Shown in pieces: positions 58,044 to 64,000 of a DNA stretch of 64,000 bases. The notes under the pieces were generated by a model. It had not been told where the DNA came from and did no database searches. It saw only the letters and a program-made list of their open reading frames with translations. A program made the translations under genes and the position numbers. The DNA is from Artemia franciscana (Eukaryota; Arthropoda; Branchiopoda; Anostraca; Artemiidae): contig NC_088883.1 of assembly GCF_032884065.1 (NCBI RefSeq), positions 21,343,393-21,407,392 of the forward strand. Direction: 5' to 3'. Position 1 is the stretch's first letter. Every line of letters begins with the position of its first letter.

Positions 58044-58878
58044 CTAGCTGTTAGGGTGGCGCTTCGCGCCACCCCAACACCTAGTTGGTGGAGGCGCTTC
58101 GCCCCCCCCCCCAAGCCCCCCCATGCACGTAAGTCGTTACGCGCCATTGTAGTTGTGTCCCTGTGTCCCACCTGTGAATATAGATAGATATATATATATT
58201 TTTAACTACGTAAAACTTAAGAATATACAACATTCTTGGCTGTCCCATTGTCTGTGCATATAAATAGATTGTCAGGTTTACCGACTCTTGAACATGCAAC
58301 ATATAATTGTCCATGGGAAAAACAATCTGTATTCAGATCTATACCTCATTATTCTAATGATTGCCATTGAGCTTTGTTGATGGTGATTGCTAATCGAACA
58401 TTCCCTGTGTCCCCGTCGTCATTTATATAACCCCCTGTGCCCCCCGGCGTCCCCGTTGTTGTTGTTTCCCTGTATCCCGGTCGTCATTTGTGTCCCGGTG
58501 TCCCAGTCTGTAATTTCTCTTTGAGTGTCGCGGTCGTCATTTATAATCCCTGTGTCCCGGTCGTCATTTTTGTCGCGGTCGTCATTTGTGTTCCGGTGTC
58601 CCGGTCTGTAATTTCTCTTTGAGTGTCCTGGTCGTCATTTATATTCCCTGTGTCCCGGTCGTCATTTGTGTCCCGGTGCTTTGTTGATGGTAATTGCTAA
58701 TCGAACATTCCTTGTGTCCCGGTCGCTTTCTCTTTTAGTGTCCCGGTCGTCATTTATATTCCCTGTGTCCCAATGTCCCGGTCTGTAATTTCGTCAGTCG
58801 ACAAACATGACGTCAGGCGACACACAAACATGACATCACTCGACAGACACACAGACGACTTATTTTTATATATATAGA
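58044..58878 (-). mobile_element. Helitron, non-autonomous, minus strand, second copy
   Basis: Minus strand: TCTATATATATAAAAATAAG at 58878, hairpin and CTAG at 58044-58047, again between A and T. It is shorter than the 22346 copy because the GTGTCCCGGTCGTCATTT array and the (TA)n tract are smaller. It keeps a helicase end reading ITINKAQ..SLE (about 58390-58355) and [20 protein letters not shown] (58320-58260), ending at its own stop near 58215. It sits in the second intron of the DEG/ENaC gene. Confidence 0.85.
58050..58078 (-). terminator. 3' terminal hairpin of the second Helitron
   Basis: GTTAGGGTGGCGC / GCGCCACCCCAAC stem with a TTC loop. One mismatch compared with the perfect stem of the copy at 22352. 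Confidence 0.85.
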
Positions 58879-60892
58879 TTTACTTAAATTGGATTTGATA
58901 AACTACATAACAACGTTAATTTGCCTTTGATGAAAGATTCCATAGCTTCATTAGATTCTAGCATTGTGCATTAGTGTAAATGTCAACATTTTTCGAATAG
59001 GTATTTGATTTTTAGGTATTCGATAGGTATCTGATAGGTATCAGAAGAGAAAAAATGGCAACAAAGATAATATCATACAACTTTTTAATGTCACTAAAAT
59101 ATCATTTGAATGGACTACTGATGAAATGTGTAATAACCAGATAGCGCGATATATGTCAAAATGTGATAACAGATAGCAGAATTTAGAAAAAAAAATGTTG
59201 GGTTTTATTTGTACCCTGAAGCTGCTCGTAATGATGGTTTTATTGAATGGTTCAAAATTCAAATTTTTTTCAACCGATAAAATAACTTGGTTAAACAATA
59301 TTTATTAAATGATCCTAGGCTTAAGACTGATAACTTTATTATTAGGTTTATTAGGATCAAATGTTCTGAACGAGCTTGCTTGTTCAATAGACGACATTCA
59401 TGAAAACTTTTTTGAATAAACTGAAAAGAGAGTGCAGAAGCATCAGATTTATCGGGTACCATGAACTGACCAGGACTTATATTAATAGACTTATAGTAGT
59501 AAAACTAAATATTTACTGATTGGCCTAATATATAAAGAGGTTCATGCTATCTAATTTGATTATAATCTTTCAAGGGGTGCTGGAGGTAGTAATCTACTAT
59601 CTGAACCTTAGATCGAAAGCAGGACCTGCATTCTGATAATTTTGGTCTCCAACATATTTAAAGACATTTAACAAAGGGAGGCTGATTGCTAATTTTGTTG
59701 CTCACCAAATGAATAAAGTAACTCAGATGGGATGACCTTATTTCCATCTAATGGCTGCAGAGTAAGAATAATATCAGCTCTGTTATGCAAATAGAACAAC
59801 AATTCTCCTTAATACTAAAGGATTGGTTTTAGTTGGAAGAAAACAAGGAGCAAATCTTCTTTCATTTATTACCTCCACCCTCCCTCTCCTTACAAGAACG
59901 AAAAACTTAAGGTCTAAGGAATAAAACGCACATTTTTCCTGGTAAGTATTGATGGCTGCTCTATATCCTACATAGGAGACATCATCATGTCATATATTTT
60001 TTTTTTATAATCTTTAAGAGGGCCTTAGGATTATGAAGCTTTCATCCCAGCTCTGGATGTGTTTCAGCCAGAACTAGCCAGCTACTACTCAAAGTTTGCT
60101 ACCCTACCAGTGGGGTCAATTAGGATGGGGGACATTGCCCCTCAGGATTTTTTACCCCCCCCCCCCTCTAGATTTTGGAAAATACCTTTTTTTATTACTT
60201 TTATTGATTTTTTTATATATTGAATAAAATTGAAGAAGCAACAAATCCCCCCAGGTTTAAAAACTATATTTTTGCCCCTCCCTCTAATTTCTATGAATTG
60301 ATGCCACTGCGACTACCAAAAGCCCGATTGTAGTGAGAAGCATGTAATAATAGTAGGTCAATATGTCAGCGAAAAACCTAGAATCACATAGATTTCCCGT
60401 GGGGAAAACGGTTAAGCTTTGTTTTGCATTCTAGAGGCTATTGTCACTTTCGTAGGATTCAAATTTCTGCGTGCTAATTTTTGCCAACTAATTGATGAAT
60501 TGTGGGCGAAATTCAATCAAAATATTCTGATCAAGTTGAGTGGATTTCTATGATAACTTAACTTAATTGGAAGTTTTTCGAAAAGTTTCCAGAAACATTG
60601 GAAAATTTTCTAAATTTAAATTTAGATTTAGATTTTTCTAAATTTTCTCTAAAATTATAATTTTAATCAGAAAGTTTTTGTCATATAGTATGTATCTTTA
60701 GTCTAATAATATAGTTAAATACAAAGCAGTCAAGTACGAAAGTCAAAATTAGATTGAAGACTTTCCCCCCATAAAATTTCTTATACCCGCAAAAAAAGGT
60801 ATAGAGATCACTTAATATAACAATATTTGATTTTTAAAGTATTCTATGATTGCTGAATATACCCAGTGCCTCAAAATTTTGTTTCTTTCCAG
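58879..60892. other. Second intron of the DEG/ENaC gene, remainder
   Basis: AT-rich. No recognisable element apart from a poly-C run near 60159 and TTTAAATTTAGATTTAGA simple sequence near 60615. Minus-strand open stretches at 59041-59462 show no family signature. Confidence 0.45.
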
Positions 60893-61183
60893 GTTCAAGA
60901 TCGAGTTTTTTATTACCTCTCCTTCCCCGTTGATGTAAGTGTTCGGGTTACTCGGAACTCAACACTCCGATTTCCTACAATAACGATTTGCAATAAAAAT
61001 GAATTTAACATGTCGAAGGTAATGAGTTTGCGAAAGGAGATGTACAATTTGAAAAATGAAGCTCCAATCCTTGGTATTCCAGGAGTTGATTGGAATATTT
61101 CAGAATTAGTAGGATTTAAGCGAATGAATGCTAAACAACTCTGGAATGAAATTAGTCATGACATCAATGTTATGGCATTAGAG
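60893..61183 (+). CDS. DEG/ENaC channel, post-TM1 extracellular exon
   Basis: A 97-codon exon (acceptor TTTCTTTCCAG, donor GTAAGA, phase 0). It opens VQDRVFYYLSFPVDVSVRVT, then NSTLRFPTITICNKNEFNMS. The pattern D(R)xxYYxxxP..V...V......FP.(I/V)TICNxN is the hallmark directly after TM1 in DEG/ENaC channels (palm domain beta-1). NST and NMS are possible N-glycosylation sites. The remainder (RKEMYNLKNEAP, GVDWNISELVGF) begins the finger/knuckle region. Downstream cysteine-rich and TM2 exons were not found before the window end. Confidence 0.9.
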
Positions 61184-63000
61184 GTAAGATACAGAATATG
61201 ATGGCACAAAAAGTGGGAAAAGATAAAAAACACGGCACTGGACTTCAAAGACCCTACCGGAAGTGTTGTTCTCTGTTTCGTGGCATTTCAGCCAAAAATT
61301 TCAATTGGGATGTGTGGGCTAGCCATCCTGTAATTTCACACATTCTTCCTGTTTACCTTCCCCTAATTTTCTATGTACTAGTTCAGAGCGGAGTGGACTC
61401 TGGCTGAGCTTACAGTGTTACGCAACTGACCCTCATATAAACAAATTGAAAAACTGAAATATCTCCCTGGATTGTGGAACGGTGCTGGCCCGGCCTCATT
61501 CCTCTGCTGCTTACCCAAAACTTTTATGGCGCTTTAAGCATACTTTTTGTTACAATTTAATGGCCAATATGTTTGTACAGCCGTTTTCAGTTAATTGGGA
61601 AAAAAGTCAAGTTTTAGCGTTGGCCTACAGATCAGGGTATTGAGGAAACAGCACCCCCTCCCATGTATGGAACAATTTATTTTTGTTTCAACTTCCAATT
61701 TCACTCCTTACCTTCATTTGAAAACATTTATTATTTTTTTTAAACTGATCGCTGTTCCAGTCCTACTCGAGTCTTTCTAAGATATAATGGGGGCGCAGGA
61801 CCCCCTCTCCCGCTTGCTGTTAGATTTTATATGCAATTATTTGCGAATTGATGGTGGCGTTCAACTTCGTCTGAGGATTAAGACGATATACCTGACCGGT
61901 GTTTTTTTTTTTATAGAAACAAGTGACCAAGTGATCAAGCGAAATTCGAGCAAATAAAGAAAAGCGAATTCGCTAGGGCAAGCGTGGAACTGAGTTCACT
62001 TTGTAAAGTTGTGAAACTAATGGATCCAACACACTTGAAATAAGCTAATGAATCCTTATGAGGCTTCAAGCCCCCCACTCCCAAAAAGGTCAATCAACCC
62101 TGCTCAATAGCAGCTGATGTACAATCATACAATCATGGTTCAAATATATTAAATACAATATATTACATACATAATTGTATATACAAAATAGATATAATTT
62201 TGTCTAGCCTCAAATTAACCAGCATAGTTAAATCAAGTTTTAGCATATTAATCATTCATTTTAAATGGACGATGTAGCTCTTTAAGAACAGTTACGCCAC
62301 CACACTGTACTGCTACCTCTAAAATTGGGTAGCACAGTCAATAATTTTTCAATAATTTAAATTGATAGCCAGTCCCGAAATGTTTGCTTGCTGTTTGCTT
62401 TTCTTTGGTCCACGATTGTTGTTTTGAACCATGATTGTTCAAAACAACACACGATTGTTGTTGATGATAGAAATGCTACTTTACTGTGGTATTATTTTTA
62501 GGTATTAGGAATTATTTCTGTGGCCACCGTGCAGTATTATTACCTCTGAAGTTTAGAAACACACTATATAATATTTCGATGATTTGAAATAATGGCCGGT
62601 CTCGATAGAATTTCGCTTTTTTTGTCACAATTAATGATTTGTGCTATAAAATGGTAGAAAACGCTACCTTGCTGTGGCAATATTTACTAAGTGTACTAGA
62701 ATCTTCAATTTCAATTGAAACAAGTTCTGTCTTGTTATTAATGGACAACTTGTTCGAACACCACCACCAATAGAATAAAAGAAAGCACGCATCTATGATC
62801 ATTCGTCCAGAAAGAAATGTATTCTTTTAGGAAAATTAGGAAAAAGTTAAGAATCTAAAACATTCTATGGTGTAATTTTGACGGTGATCATCACCTTGAA
62901 GGTGTATTCTTCTTTTTTGAAAATCATGTGAACTTCCTTAGGCTTGTAAATTTTGGTGTGCAACTTTAACGTGATTTTGAGAGAGAGACAGAAGTTTGTT
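61184..63000. other. Probable intron of the DEG/ENaC gene; no exon recognised
   Basis: AT-rich. No CxxC-rich extracellular segment or GxS selectivity-filter sequence was found. An inverted pair CACGATTGTTGTTTTGAACC / GTTCAAAACAACACACGATT lies near 62410-62460. Confidence 0.4.
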
Positions 63001-63009
63001 ATTAAATGC

Positions 63010-63795
63010 AAGACAATACAAAATACAATTCAAAATTGAATCACAATACACTTATTCCCCCTCGAAAGGTTCCATGGCCAGGGATACAAGAGGGATAAAA
63101 AAATACAAGCAACAACTACAATATAAGCAATGTATATAAGGGGAATATCGTATAAGCAACAACTACAAAAAAAATTAGAGAGCATGCCTGAAGCCTGGGA
63201 GTCAAGCGTAGAGAAGATAACCACACACCATGAACAGAACACAGGGGACATCAACTCCTCAGAGGAGAAAAAAAATGTTATTCTATTTTATTCTTTATTG
63301 AAAAATCCTTAAGACACCTTTTAAAAGTTTCAAACGAGTGGCATCTCTGTACTGAAGAAGGTAGTGAATTCCAGACGCATTGACAAGCAACGAGGGGATT
63401 GAAATCTGATCGAATAGTAGGGGTGGGCGGAATGTAGATATCATTTGAAGAATGAAGGTTATATGGAGCTAAATCAGAAATAAACATAGGAGTTTTCCGA
63501 AGATATTTTGGAAGATTGCCGTGAAGCTGATGAAAGACAAAAGAAGCACAAGAAATAATGTAAATAGACTGTAGACTTAAGAGCGCTGTTGGTGAGGTAC
63601 GGTTGGTGTCCATAACCAGACGCCGTGCTTTATTATATATGCCAGAAAGTGAACGCAGCGTAGACGGAAAAGTAGACATCCATACAATGGGGCAATAAGA
63701 AACATATGACTGGACAAGACAGAAAAAAGAAGTTTCCGAATAGATCCAGGAAATGCGTGTCTTCGAATGATACCCAAACTCCGTGACATTTTAAC
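63010..63795 (-). pseudogene. CR1/L2-like LINE: RT thumb to C-terminus, minus strand
   Basis: Minus strand from 63789: MSRSLGIIRRHAFPGSIRKL, then SVLSSHMFLIAPLYGC (equivalent to SY..P..W). From 63679 the next frame reads NKARRLVMDTNRTSPTAL, FVFHQLHGNLPKYLRK, PTIRSDFNPLVACQCVWNSL and SFETFKRCLKDF, then a stop. This order is the conserved C-terminal region of CR1/L2/Daphne-group RTs. One frameshift near 63670. It is truncated upstream of motif D. Confidence 0.7.
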
Positions 63796-64000
63796 TTTAA
63801 CGACACCTTAACCTTAAGTAGGATATTGTCCCTTGTAGCTCTTGCGCATCTCCCCCTTTACTGCCGGTAAGCTTATGAATGTAAAACCCCAAGGTAGTAA
63901 TTTTTTTTTGTTTTAAGTTTCAACTTTGCTCTGTATTTTCATCAGATTTTTTTTAATTAATACAGAACCATAATCATTTTTTTTAAGTTTGAAAATCTAA
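63796..64000. other. No gene seen
   Basis: T-rich end of the window with poly-T runs at 63901 and 63947; nothing supportable. Confidence 0.4.

Noticed and set aside
61198-61407. Next exon of the DEG/ENaC gene
   Set aside because: The frame starts after a good donor at 61184, lacks an acceptor and has no channel-family residues.

Overview
The window is a non-coding-rich eukaryotic contig. It is AT-rich and holds several (TA)n microsatellites of about 75-175 bp, spliced metazoan exons and many degraded transposable elements. The host protein families (crotonase, DEG/ENaC channel), the TATA plus TCAGT-type promoter and the repeat make-up fit an arthropod, most likely a crustacean such as a branchiopod (Artemia-like). 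That assignment is inference; no ribosomal or mitochondrial marker is present.

Host genes are few. Two exons of a crotonase (enoyl-CoA hydratase family) gene lie at 33598-33845 and 35812-35956 (+). A decayed copy of the first exon's 5' part sits 18 kb upstream, near 15356-15440. Three exons of a DEG/ENaC (pickpocket/ASIC-like) channel lie at 55148-55307, 56873-57175 and 60893-61183 (+). They cover the cytosolic N-terminus, TM1 and the start of the extracellular domain; the rest lies beyond the window.

Layout. 1-9 kb: foldback/inverted repeats and two LINE fossils. 10-17 kb: further LINE fossils, an inverted repeat, a microsatellite and tandem repeats. 18.6-33.55 kb: a mosaic built around a decayed Polinton/Maverick (adintovirus-like) element. 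It has a promoter, several methionine-poor exon-like ORFs, a Helitron insertion, a PolB pseudogene with a tandem duplication in its N-terminal region, and pX-like and capsid-locus-type ORF remnants. Inside it sits a separate 3.6-kb DNA transposon (28785-32395) with roughly 150-bp inverted repeats and an intact-looking 769-codon ORF bearing an XPG/FEN1-like acidic signature.

38.76-48.57 kb is an 83-bp satellite of roughly 90 copies with higher-order structure. It is interrupted by two copies of one hAT-like non-autonomous element and ends at a 100-N assembly gap. 49-55 kb: foldback/MITE repeats, a second copy of the 2-3 kb repeat family, and a GGATCTTAATGAAA tandem family. 55-61 kb: the channel gene, with a second Helitron in its second intron. 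63-64 kb: a final LINE fossil.

The most notable item is the nested transposon at 28785-32395. It links a widespread uncharacterised metazoan protein family (EEADTR, DTD and GCDT motifs) to defined termini and a candidate target-site duplication, which suggests the family is a nuclease/transposase of an Academ-like mobile element.
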